DNA from: Alnus glutinosa
Lineage: Eukaryota; Streptophyta; Magnoliopsida; Fagales; Betulaceae
Reading direction: 5' to 3'
DNA length: 64,000 nt
Assembly: GCF_958979055.1 (NCBI RefSeq)
Contig: NC_084894.1
Location: forward strand, 8,686,501 to 8,750,500
Positions 12,390-24,000 of the stretch are shown here, one piece after another. The position numbers were made by a program, and so were the translations under genes. Position 1 is the first letter of the stretch, and each line of letters opens with the position of its first letter. The notes under the pieces are model-generated. The model saw only the letters and a list, made by a program, of their open reading frames with translations. It was not told the origin of the DNA and ran no database searches.

Positions 12390-12637
12390 GATTCAAGGCT
12401 TCAGCTCCGCGATTGTAGGGACATGTTTGGGCAAAACAAAGCATGGTCTTTGTGCTCTGTTTTGGAGGTTTAAAACAGAGCATGGTCTCTTCAACGACTA
12501 GTCTTACCCACTTCTCAATACATAACCGCAAAGTCTTGCCCACTTCTCTATTTTTCAACCAATTAATGTCAAAGCGACGAAACCAACAAGTTTCCGTATG
12601 TTGCACTGTTGAATTCGTCTGCATGTTTTGTACACAG

Positions 12638-12684
12638 CCTGAAAGAACGGACACTGAAATAAAGAATTACTGGAAGACCACACG
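12638..12684 (+). pseudogene. Captured R2R3-MYB repeat 3 fragment
   Basis: PERTDTEIKNYWKTTR matches the recognition helix of MYB repeat 3 (consensus GRTDNEIKNYWNT). Only about 15 codons remain, joined to unrelated DNA on both sides. Confidence 0.6.
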
Positions 12685-12695
12685 ATTCTACTATC

Positions 12696-13089
12696 AAAAT
12701 ATGCAACGGCCAACTATTCTTCAGCAAAACACTTGATGCCAACCAAGATATCCGGCTCAAGAAAGTGCAAGAGCTCCTTGCCGAAACTCATCAAAGCAGC
12801 GTACTCGGTGAGGCTGTAGATATTGGCAGAGCGGCTTTCAAGACTACGCTTAATCTGTTATTAAACCCCATTTTTTCGGTGGATTTGGCCGACCCAAATT
12901 CTGACACAACTCGAGAGTTCAAGAAGATCGTCTTGAATGTCATGAAAGAGGCAGGGAAGCCCAACTTGGCAGATTATTTTCCCATGCTTAAGAAGATCGA
13001 CCCCCAGGGCGTAAGGCGATGCATGACAGTTCACTTCGAAAAGTTATAGACCTCTTTGATCGCATGATTAGCCAACGGTTAAAGCAAAT
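12696..13089 (+). pseudogene. Captured cytochrome P450 CYP76-type fragment
   Basis: The frame reads KICNGQLFFSKTLDANQDIR, then VQELLAETHQSSVLGEAVDI, AAFKTTLNLL and FSVDLADPNSDTTREFKKIV, on to NLADYFPMLKKIDPQGVRR. This matches the region before helix G of CYP76 family P450s (geraniol 8-hydroxylase and relatives). A frameshift near 13045 moves the continuation (VIDLFDRMISQRLKQ) to another frame. The heme-binding Cys, I-helix and membrane anchor are absent. Confidence 0.75.
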
Positions 13090-13149
13090 AAAAGTGCCCG
13101 TCTGCTTCTAATGTTTGGAGCAGTTGCAGTAGAACAATCTAGAAGATTA

Positions 13150-13560
13150 TTATCCTTGGATTCACATTCGCAGTCGTAATAGAGCATTTGTTTGACAAGT
13201 GTTCAGTCGAGGATGTAGAACTCAATTAAGAGGTGGCAAGACGTATATGGTTCAGAAGAAACTCGATTCTGCATGAAGGGAAATTTCTCCACCCGCGAAC
13301 TTGCTTCGTACAGCATGCATGTTTATTAATGATTATCATGCACTTCTGTCAAAAAAGGAAGACGTGGAGGATTTTAGAACTACAGAGGTGCCACACGGTC
13401 CAATTAGATGGAGTCCACCGCCCCCTCAATTTTTTAAGATCAATTGTGATTGATGCTGCCTTTGATGGGTGCAAACACTCGAATCGTCCAGACGAGCTGA
13501 ACCGGATATAGGCTGCCAGTGGTCAGGTTATATACTGGGACGATCCACTAATTCCCAGAG
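13150..13560 (+). mobile_element. LINE reverse transcriptase tail / RNase H fragment
   Basis: ARRIWFRRNSILHEGKF and, in another frame, VPHGPIRWSPPP followed by FFKINCD match the C-terminal RNase H-side region of plant LINE polyproteins. It is frameshifted and truncated, and lies within the Pack-MULE. Confidence 0.55.
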
Positions 13561-14010
13561 AGGTTGACAACTTTCAGGCAATGGAGGCTGGAGATAGCTT
13601 AATTCCGTTCATTTCACGATGGACGTGCACTGGCGATCGATGAACAAACCCACCGCGCCGATGAAAATGCGAGTGTTCTTGAATGATGAGAAGGAGCCGA
13701 GAGCAAACCCACGGCGTCAGACTGTGCATCTTCGAGTCTAGTTGGACAACTCCTACCTGAATGGCATTTTCGTAATATTGTGGTCTTCATGTTATTTCCT
13801 CAAAGGGAAAACCTAGTACTTTCACGTTTAAAGAGAAGGGCATTTTTGAGAGTTTATATACTGTTAAGTCACGTGCACAGCACATGACTCATTTCCATCC
13901 ATTTAGACAGCATAAACTGATGGACGGGGCCAAAAAATGGAGAGTTGGAAGTTTGGGAGGCCGAAGTGCAAGCTAACCCCCTCATCTAAATATAGGATAT
14001 CTGCTATGAG

Positions 14011-14049
<39 letters not shown>

Positions 14050-14125
14050 TATGTTTTTCATGAAATTTTTCATAAATATAGGAAATGGAACTAATATAGG
14101 GTAATTGCTGCTAATGCTCTAACAT

Positions 14126-15864
14126 GTTTGTTAATGAACAAGCATTCAAATTGCTGAGTTGACACTATGTAGTACGTCCACTACTGACCCGCCAGTTTTA
14201 ATCGCACTGATATATATATTTTTTTAATCTTTCTCAAAAACCCTTCTACAATTTTAAAATTCCTATTTCTTTCCTTCCTAAAATAGAAATTCAAAGGCTG
14301 TTTTGGTTTGAGTTCGTTTTATATATATATATATATATATGCAAAAACGCAATCAAAATTCCTAACCCAATAAATATCAATCGATCAAAATTGATGAGGG
14401 CAAATAACTTTTTTTTTTTTTTTTTTTTTTAAATTTTTAAATTACTCATTAACGCATCTTAAAAGCATTTATTTTTTTCGTTTTAGATCTCCTTTCTAAC
14501 AAAATGTCCCTTATATATCTACAACTTATTTTTTTTTTATTCTTAATTTGCTATGAGCCTATGATTGGGGGTTGAGGATTTGTAACTTAATTGTATGGCC
14601 GGCAAATCAGAATGGCATACTTCCACGTTATAATAATAAAGAACTACTCCACCAACGATATGATTAATTGTCTTATTCCCATTTCCTTACATATATATAT
14701 ATATATATATAAATACTGAGAAAACCCGATTACTATATATATGATTACGTCGTAGAAAGTTTGCACGCGTGAGCTGACGCACAGCTAGCCCACATCAATT
14801 GTAGTGGATGGATGCGGGGAGGCCACTCGGTCAAACAAAGGTGATCGTGGTCATTAAAGCATTCTAGATGGCGTTTCATCATTCATGGAATTTTTATTTA
14901 TTTTATTTTATGATGGCAATGAGATAAAAAACCATATGAGAAAGAGATAATGAAATGAAATTAATTTATTTTTTTATAATTTATTTTTTTTTTTTTTTTT
15001 TTTTTATTTTTTTTTTTTTTATATAGAATTTAAGCCAACTTTTTATTAGGAGTTTTTTTTGGTTCATTGGGGTGGTTATATCCACACAAAAATTAGCTAC
15101 AAATCAGTATAATAAAATGGAGATATGTTACATGTACGTCTCTTTTCTAAATCAACTATTGAATCTGGAGGACGTATATGTGGGTTTTTGTGGGTCATAC
15201 AGATTCAATAATTAATTTAGAAAAAAAATGTACAAAAGATGTACAAGAATAATTTTTCAATAAAATGATATGTGTTCTTAAAGCATGTAAAAAGCACATG
15301 CTTTCTTATTAATGTTATTAAAAAAATATGTGTTTCTCATATGCTAAGAGACACATGTCACTTTATTAGACTGGTTTGTAGGTTTGTAGCTAATTTATGT
15401 CCGCCATAGCCAACCCCATCTTTATTTATTTATTTTGAAAAATGAGGGTTTTTTAGACTTTTCATCCACTAAAAAATCACGTGTCGTTTTTTATTAGAGA
15501 AGACGAAAAATGACTAATTGATGAGCAACATTGGAAAAGTAAAAAACTTGGGAGGTTCATTGTCAATTTTTAAACATTAGAGGAAAGATAAAAAAAAGAG
15601 TGTATATTTCCTGAGGGGTTAAATGTATTTTTCTAAAAAAATAAACAACGAAGAATTTAGGGCTATACACTACCCTAGACAGATGGCGATTTACGCAAAA
15701 CCCAGTGCGTACCATGGTTTACTCAAAATCTTAGCACTTGCTCTTAACATCTGGATACTTTTTTTGTTTTTTCCTTGAAATGGGGTTCAATTTGGTTTTG
15801 GTTCAAAGGCCACACCAATTTTCTAGATTGATTTATATGACTTCCGATTGGATGATCACATGAT
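14126..15864. other. Displaced upstream region of B and AT-rich spacer
   Basis: Positions 14126-14300 continue the promoter match with copy A (1775-1905), and 14800-14873 continue the match to 2030-2095. The rest is AT-rich spacer with long T runs (14011-14047, 14982-15023) and AT repeats. I see no gene. Confidence 0.6.
14817..14873. promoter_or_regulatory. Conserved upstream block with W-box core, copy 2
   Basis: This matches the block at 2041-2095 upstream of A. The core GGTCAAACAAAGGTGATC includes TTGAC on the other strand. Confidence 0.4.
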
Positions 15865-16706
15865 TAGGAGTGGGCAAAATTTCTGACTACTGCCTTTCGA
15901 CCACCTACCGACTCTACCGGCTTCTGGTGGTCGGTTAGTTGGTATAGATTTTTTTATGCCGATGTCGGTTTGGTTTGGTTTAGTGGTATATATATATATA
16001 TATATATTTTTTTTTTTTTTCTTGTCAATTAACTGAATCGATTGATAACTGATCGAATCGAACCGACACTAAAGAGACGACGTCATTCTACTTCGGATAG
16101 AAACAACATCGTTTCATTTGAAATGAAGACGTTGTTTTAACCGGCTAACTCTAACTCATTTTGTCATTCCTGAATCCTCACTAGTAGCAGCAACTGTAGC
16201 CGCATGACTCTCCTGTATTTATTCATTTGCTTTTTACTATACAACTTCAAGAATATTTTTTCTGACTTTGAAGGTGAACTAATCATAGCTTTCTCTCATC
16301 GACACACGCTCTTTCTCCTTCTTATCTATAATTTTATTCTATCTCACATTCTCACTCAAAGCGGTTGTCTTAAATTTGCAAAAATCTAGTGATTCAAGAA
16401 CAACTGAACAAGGTATTCTTTCTATACCCACTATTTTTCTTTGTAATGTTTTCTTGTTCTAATATCATATCGAAATGGGTATTTAATTATTTTGAAATAT
16501 TAGATGACGAATTTTTAACCGATTTTAACTGACCTAATGATTTAATCGACTTAACCAACTGCATGTTAACCGATTTCACCGATTTAATCGAAAATGTCGA
16601 AATTGTTTGTTGTCGAAATAATTAAAGTCGGTGAATTAACCGACATTGGTGGTAACTGAACCGAAAACACCCATAACTGAACCGATTGAACTGATACCCA
16701 CCCCTA
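15865..16706. mobile_element. hAT-type non-autonomous element with 8-bp TSD
   Basis: The left end TAGGAGTGGGCA and right end TACCCACCCCTA are inverted repeats (consensus TAGGGGTGGGTA). The element is flanked by CACATGAT at 15857-15864 and again at 16707-16714, a perfect 8-bp duplication as hAT transposase makes. The interior holds many CGGTT / AACCG motifs and no transposase. Confidence 0.88.
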
Positions 16707-16996
16707 CACATGATTGTGCAAATTTTTTGAATTTTAGGGGGCCTTTTTTAATTGGCTGATGTGTAGACTTACCCAAGTCACGAAGACATGTGTTCTAGAG
16801 AGCCTCCCCTTTCGCCTATAGTGGATATATCAGTAAGTTAGTAGATCAAATGATTGTAATAGTCGTGGTTCTCTAAACTTGTCAAGTTGTACATATTGTT
16901 AATTACAAATACAATTAGTGACAACAAACATGATTAAATTGCTACTTTCAAATTCAATCTTATCATAGCATTTTCTGATCAATCAAACTATATAAA

Positions 16997-17052
16997 GGAG
17001 GCCACTTGGTCAAACAAAGGTGATCATGATCATCAAAGCATTCTAGATGCTT
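16997..17052. promoter_or_regulatory. Conserved upstream block with W-box core, copy 3
   Basis: This is a second copy of the 55-bp block upstream of B, about 2.2 kb further out than copy 2 and slightly more diverged. Confidence 0.35.
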
Positions 17053-17600
17053 GTTGGGAATAATTCCACTCGATCCGGCCCATTTTGAAGATTACAAGCT
17101 TCTTAGTCTACATTGACTTACTAGCAATTGCTAGCCCGTAATCCATCAAATACGAACTCACGAGTGTGAATTTGGGTACCTTGGAGCCCAGGGAAGGTGT
17201 TGCCCTAGGAATCGGCATAGCGAACCAGGGGTGGCAATACGCGATCTCGGATTTCTTGGGATCACACCCAGTTCTTGGAATTCTGGGACTAAAATCAATC
17301 TCGGATTTGCCGCCTAGAATCTCGCTTTGAGATAGGTAAGGAAAGAATTCCTGTTTGGAAGGTAAAGGATTCCTAGTCAAGGCCAGACTCTGACGACACT
17401 CTTAGGTCAAAAAAGGAGCACGAAACCCTGATGCAGTTAAGCCATCATCACTCGGCCTATAAATAGACCTTTACACCAGATATAAAAAAAAGGAGATTAA
17501 ATTATTGTGTTGGGCCACACTTTTCTCTTAGAGACTGACTTAAGCATTAGAGTAAGATCCATCGGCGACCTTGGCGTGTTCTCTTGACATTATCTATTTT
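17053..17600 (+). mobile_element. Probable LTR retrotransposon LTR fragment
   Basis: The stretch starts near TGTTGGGAATAATTCC. It has a TATAAATAG promoter box at about 17458-17466 with GGCCTATAAATAGACC context, as in plant Ty3-type LTRs. There is no partner LTR and no coding sequence. Confidence 0.35.
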
Positions 17601-17646
17601 GTAACAATCGTGGCACGTAAAGAACATTGTAGAGCGAGCTGTCACA

Positions 17647-17648
<2 letters not shown>

Positions 17649-17742
<94 letters not shown>
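17649..17742. repeat. (AT)n microsatellite
   Basis: About 47 AT units run without a break. Confidence 0.95.
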
Positions 17743-17745
<3 letters not shown>

Positions 17746-19431
17746 GTAAATGGAATATAGATGTGGTTATTAATCGCATTTGCATATCCTAAAATTGCAT
17801 CTGTATCCGTATCCGTATATGCAGATAGCGAATGCTGGCTGTTATTATTCGCCTGCATTTTCATCCATACTTGTTATTATATTTTTCTCGCATCACATGA
17901 TTATTTTGTGTACCAAACATGCATGTTTACAACTCACATGAAATATACTTTTGATTATTGTGAACTTTATTTTGTGAAAAATGAGTGATTAATAACAAGA
18001 TAATGAAAATGATAAGTTTACAAAAGCATGTATATAAAAGATGGTGAAGACTAAATTGCATCGTATGATATAATACAACGGTACGTACAGGATAATTGTC
18101 ATGGGCTTACTATACAGTTTAATCTTATGTTCAAAGGTTTATTTTTGGTTTGGCCTTGGATCCAATGATTTTTTGTGACCGGCGCAACCATGCTTGAGTG
18201 GTGGTCATTATAAACAGACATCATTAGCAGCGTGAGCCACTTGAGGCCGAACTTAGTTGGGTTGCTAATGATGGACGGGAGCATACAATATGCGAGGCAT
18301 TGGTATTGTATTACATGTCCTTCGGGACAGCGCTAACCCTACCAGAAAGGGTTTAATATCCTAGGTAGACCTTTGGTGTTGAACTGTGACATGATTCTCT
18401 TATTATACAACATATATTATTTCTATATTGCATGCATGATGATATTATCAAATGATAAACTGTAACCTTGCATTGTTGCATGTGGTTTATAAATAACTGA
18501 GTTCAGATCATGATAATATGTCACCATGTGTATTATTATCCACAAATTTATGGACTTACGCTTGTATCTTTTCCACCTATGAAACATGTGTTATTTTATA
18601 GTCGGACTACCTTTAGATATCGAATTCGAGATGGACCTCGAACCAGATGTGGCCGTTTGGTGTAGTGATATCGATCCGCTTATGCTTGAGGGCTGATTGT
18701 AGGATTTTGAAAGCCACTCATGGTAATTAGTACTTTTGGGTGATGTTGTAGGCTTAACATTTGATGCTTAATTGTGTATTAAGGTTTAGTATTAATCTTT
18801 TATATCGATGATATATATAGCAATGGAGTTAATTTGATAACTCTTGGTATGCTCTGGTTGTAATTAATGTTGGTAGAATATTTTAGGTTTCTGTTGCATA
18901 GTATTATCTTTTTGAGAAGTAGAGATCCATGAGTTTTATTCCTTGTGGAGTGGGACTGGGAGACGAATCGTGAAATTAATTAATTTCTGGGGATGTTACG
19001 CTCACACATCCACTTATAAAATTGTAGTAATTTTACAGATGCTATAAGAGAGGAAGATGAAGAGGAAGAGGAAGATGAAGAGGAAGAGGAAGAAGACTCG
19101 TATGCGTGTCTTACTTAATGATGATCGTATAAAGATTATTATTTACATAAAATTCATAAATATAATTAACATCTATATTGTAATTAATTCATAAATTTAA
19201 TGACTTGGACCTACATGGATGTTATTATTTTTATGATTCAATTAGAATAAAATGGTAAATTTGGTATTAAAAATAAATTTTCCTAGGCCCCCACGTATGA
19301 AAATTTTTATTTGTTGATGTTTAAATTTTACTAATCTTATTAATAAAGTTATTTAGTAAATTTATGCGTGATGTAACCTTTACCCACATGAAAATTGGGC
19401 TTTACTTTTAAATTGATATCGGTTAATTTAA
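17743..19431. other. Unannotated AT-rich DNA
   Basis: I see no gene. A GA-rich purine stretch lies at 19051-19097. A block at 18300-19000 looks like retrotransposon-derived sequence but has no recognisable domain. Confidence 0.4.
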
Positions 19432-19440
19432 ATAAAGTTA

Positions 19441-20557
19441 GGGTTAAATACAATTCACCCCTCCTCCCCCACCCCCCCTCCCACCCCAAAAGTTGCACCG
19501 CTTTTTCAATATTACCTCCAAACTTTAAAAATTTGTTGCCCCAACGAAGTTTTCCAATTTGTCAATGTGGCCAATTTGTTAGTTATTTCTGTCTGACGGA
19601 AAGGGCCTCACGTGTTCCGCACATGATGTTTTTCCTGCGCATTTGTTCGTTTTACCTTCAGAAACCCTACCAAACCGATTCGCAGTCGCCGGATCTCTGT
19701 GATTGAACCATCTAGAATGGCTCACTCAGGCACTACGATTCTTGTGCTACTGGCCGCAATGTTGGTATGCCCCATTGTAGCACAATATCCGGTGTCTTCT
19801 CCGGCATCCTCTCCCACGAAATCTCCCTTTGACAGCTTCTCCACTGGCCAAGTCTCCCACCTTTTCGGCCGTGAATCCTCTAGTTTCCGTGCCTTCTCCA
19901 AACACCGTGAACTCTCCTCTGTTGCCGCCTCTGGCGTTCTCCAAGGCTCCGGTGAACTCTCCCTCATCGATCTCCGTGCCACCAACTGAAGCACCTGGAC
20001 CGGCTGTGAACAGTGCCGTTTCGAACTGATTCGCAGTTGCCGGATCTCTGGCTGTTGCAGTACTTGTTGGAGTTTTGGTTATCTAGATGAGCATTTTACC
20101 GGCGATACCGGCCATGAAACTGAATTGGTTTCGGGCTACGGTTTGTTAATGGCTTCTAGGTCTAACTATGGGCCTTCATGAGTATTTGGCAGCATAAAGT
20201 TTTGGATTTAAGGCCTGAAAATGTGGTCTTAGAGGTCAAGGAGAAAGTAGATTGCTTTTCGGACGTATTGGTTTTGGATGATTTATCGGGGATTTTCAAG
20301 GTTCACATGAATTCCGGTGAGGTTTTCTTCGAATCTGTTTGGTGGGGTTTTTGAGGGTAAAACAGACAAATGTGCATGAAAAACATCATGTGCGGAGCAT
20401 GTGATTCCATTTCCGTCAGAGTAGACGGAAATCACTAAGGGATTGGCCACATTGACAAATTGTAAAACTTTTTTGGGGCACATTGCAAATTTTTAAAGTT
20501 TAGAGACAAGATTGAAAAAGAGGTATAACTTTAGGTGGGGTGAATTGTATTTAACCC
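19441..20557. mobile_element. Pack-MULE with 9-bp TSD carrying an arabinogalactan-protein gene
   Basis: The terminal inverted repeats are about 220-235 bp (19441-19675 and about 20335-20557), and the outermost 21 bp are perfectly complementary (starting GGGTTAAATACAATTCACC). The flanks are ATAAAGTTA at 19432-19440 and ATAAAGTTA at 20558-20566, the 9-bp duplication typical of Mutator-like elements. The interior holds only a captured AGP gene and no MURA transposase. Confidence 0.92.
19717..20086 (+). pseudogene. Captured classical arabinogalactan protein (AGP) gene, broken
   Basis: The ATG opens a signal peptide (MAHSGTTILVLLAAMLVC, then PIVAQ) followed by Pro/Ser/Thr-rich sequence (SSPASSPTKSP), the hallmark of hydroxyproline-rich AGPs. 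A one-base frameshift near 19829 moves the rest (ASPLAKSPTFSAVNP, later APVNSPSSISVPPTEAPGPA) to another frame. A TGA at 20027-20029 then precedes the GPI-anchor tail (FAVAGSLAVAVLVGVLVI). The original would be a GPI-anchored cell-surface proteoglycan. It is intronless, as AGP genes usually are. I judge it non-functional. Confidence 0.8.
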
Positions 20558-21019
20558 ATAAAGTTACTTCATATCATTAAAGTGTTTTATTTTCCTTGTT
20601 CATTACAACTATTCTTCTACTTTAATTGATGGTACTTTTTAAAGTTCAAATGCTTAATGTTAACAACTCTTTTGACTAGAAAGAAAATGTGCTTTTCACT
20701 TTGGGTTTTTTGGAACTTAATCTGGCGCTTTGTGTGAACGAACCACCCGCTCTCATGGAATCAATTATGCCACATGAGATTTCCAAACATGAGATGTGAG
20801 AGCAATCTAATTGCTTTAGTTTGATCATGAAATCTCATGTCACAAAAAGCATTAGTGGTTCTATCCTTGAATGCCCAATAATCGATCTATCTAAGTGCAT
20901 GAATATATAATACTTCATCACCTTCAATGATTTCAAATTGAACATCAGCTAAATAACTTTGGTTCTACTCTCGACATCCATTATTCTTCATAATAAACAT
21001 ACATGGAGCTCTCCTCACA

Positions 21020-24000
21020 TCATATAGGAATGAGTTGTTTGAATGCTAGAAGATCAGCCTTGTACTTGGCAATCCATTTTTTGATTATCTTGATCTCTAC
21101 CATTCTTTGCTTGACTAACCATTGCGGATCAGTACTTGAATTTGCTACGAGTATGTCCAAGCAATGAGAACCTACAGAAATGGGGCATTTAATAGTCTTA
21201 AGTCTTAAACAATATCTTTGGGAAGATATATACTTTCTAAAATTGTATGACAACATTATACTAAAAAATTAGGTAAAACTTTATTTATTGCCCATGATCT
21301 TTTATTACTTTTGTAATCATACTTTTAAAATTAAAAAAAGTGTCAATTTAGGGTTACAATCTTTCAGAAGTTTACGATGTCAACCCTTCTATCCAAATTC
21401 AGCGTTAAATCAAACGGTTGGCGAGTGAAATGTCTAAAATACTCCTAATATGTTTATAAAATTACAAAAACACCTTGGTTTATTTATTTAAAAAAAAATT
21501 CGTTGCCTTTTTTGTGACCCATGGTGGTGGGTCAAAGGTGACTTCACTGTGCCTTTTTTTTTTTTTAAGGAAAGAAGGGGTATTTTGGACATTTCACTTG
21601 ATAAACGTTTGATTTAATGTTGAATTTAGATGGGAGGGTTGCCATTGTAAACTTTTGAAAGATGGTAACCCTAAATTAACATTTTTTAAGGTTTAAGGTT
21701 ATGATTGCAAAAATGATGAAAGATTAAGGGTGGAAAGTGAAATTTTCCCAAAAGATTATTAACAATAACATATGATAGAGATAATTTTTCTTTCTTTATG
21801 ATGGTTTCTTTGTCTATGTTTTTGTGTACTTCATTTGTTTATATTTTATGTTCTTTTTTTTTTCCCTTAATTAATTAATTAACTAACAATATTCTTACAG
21901 AGGTGAGTACCATTAATTGTAGAGACGGCAATGATGGTGTCTGATATGTTCTCCACGACCCTATAATCAAAGATGGACATAAATGATGACTAAGTAGGTA
22001 CAATAATCATAAATTTGCACACTTAAAAAGAAAATGAATAATTAACAATTTGTTTACCCTCCACTGCTGTATGGATCTTTTAGCCCATTGGAGAATATGA
22101 TGTTGCTTGCAAACTTTCGGAGAATCAATTTCAAATCCTGCAATTTTACAATGTCAGAAGCACCAAGAGTTATTATCAACGTATGAGAGTAGCATCGAAC
22201 GATAGATTAACAAGTGGGCTCCTGTGCCACGTCAGGATTAGCTTAGTCGAAAGAGATGTGTTATTTGTACACACTTATATTTGGTGTAGGACCCATGCAT
22301 ATAGAATGGGTCACATATGTATGGGTTCCATACTAAATGTGTGTGTACAAAATGTATACAAAAAAATGTGTATAAATATCATTTGCCTAATTAAAATGCT
22401 CTGCGATAGTTAGAAAGCTCAGGAGAAGAAGGGAAGGACGATTTTAGTGCATGGAGACGCGTGAGAGAGAATTCTGGTGATTGGTTTCTATTCCGAAGAT
22501 CGGAGGACTACTGTTACAAGTTCTATATTGGTATTCCTTTGAACTGTTGTTTGTATTCAATTTTATTTTATTTTATTTTTTTATTTTTTATTTATTTTTT
22601 TTTTTTAGGGAAATGTTTGGAAGGAATTTTGTGTGGGAAGTGTAGAGTTTGATAATGGCAAGGAAATCTAATAGAGGTAAATGACGAGGACCAAGTTTGA
22701 AGAAATTGAGTGAAGTGATTGGTATTTCGAATTCAGATGATCCTTTAATTGAAGGAGCATGGAGTGGAGATGAAGCATGTTGTTGAATCGGATTCTGGAT
22801 TGATTCAGAATTTTGAGGATGCAGTAGGTGAAATGGAGGGTGAAAGTGTTTATTGCTGAAACTAGTTGTGATATTGATTGTGAAGAGGATTCAGAATTTG
22901 AAGAGGTTGTCGAAGGAGTGAATGATGTTCATGTAGGAGGTGGAAAAGCAAAATTGGAAGAAGGTGTTCTTGCTGTTGAGCATGTTGAATTAGGGGGGGT
23001 TAAAAATGAGTGGCGAGTTTTATTCAAGGGGGAGAAATCTTTGGGTATACTTCAGTATTTTGCCCCTAAGAAGTTTGATGGTAAGGTGGTGGTTATGCTA
23101 AGTAGTGATTGAGCTTAGCTGGTCATTTGCTTGATATGCTATTACCTTTATTTTTACTTAAAAAGTTAGTGGATTCTATGTGGAATCAATATGGGAAAAC
23201 AAAAGTTTTTCATGGAAAAGCCATATAACCAAATAATTTGTAATTTTTTTTGCTACATCTTAAAATACTTTTAGATGGTCCAATATTTATATGTTTAATG
23301 TCTAATTTATTAATCTATTGTAACAAGTGAGCATTTTGAAGCATTAGGGTCAAAACCAAGACCTTGTCCCCATGAGTTTTTTTGAAAACTCAAAATCCGA
23401 TTCAGTTTAGAAGTGGGTGAGTCAGGGGATTGCTCAAGCTTGAAAATTTCCTCAGATTCCTCTAAAACTTGAACTCGATCTATTCAACAATAAGGATTTC
23501 TCAACCTTCAAACGATCAACAACACCATTTAATTGAAACAATCTAGTGCACAAGGATTCTCTTTCATCTCTCAAGGAATTCTCACTCTTATAGGCAGTGG
23601 CCAAAAGATCACAAAGTGAGACATTTTCATTCTCAGTAGTGTTCAACTTTTTGAGAAGGCTTTTGTTCTTTTTCCTGTCATTAAAACACTCCTTATAGAG
23701 TTGATCATAGACAACTTGGAGACTTTGACTAGCACCAGGAAAATACACAACCTATTTACCTGTGGAGTCTCAGAAGTCATCTGACTCGAACTAATCACTT
23801 AAAGAAGCATCCATAGCATTATCCTTCGAATTATTTAAGTTACAATAATCAGCCCTTACATGCCTATAACCCAAGTAGTTAAAACATTGAACACCAAGAC
23901 TTTTCTTGTCCTTTCCATCCCTAGAATTCTTGACAAGGGTGCCACCACAGGAATTACTCGAAAATTCAAGAGAAAATGTCCTACTTGACCCCTTAGAATT

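Larger units (their letters stand above)
10628..14125. mobile_element. Nested Pack-MULE-like insertion carrying fragments of several genes
   Basis: The upstream region of A runs without a break where B has these 3.5 kb, so this is an insertion in B or a precise loss in A. The outer ends are TIR-like (CTAGCAGTAGATTCCC on the left; the complement of TTAGCAGCAATTACCC on the right). Inside, a second inverted repeat of about 105 bp (10819-10921 against 13868-13974) bounds the captured fragments, as in Pack-MULEs. Recognised cargo: COI1 twice, ATP synthase delta', MYB R3, CYP76 and LINE RNase H, in mixed orientations. No transposase is present. I could not find a clean 9-bp duplication, so the superfamily call is inferred from structure. 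Confidence 0.7.

Noticed and set aside
17547..17864. Frame with a long Ile-Tyr repeat
   Set aside because: It is a translation of the (AT)n microsatellite.
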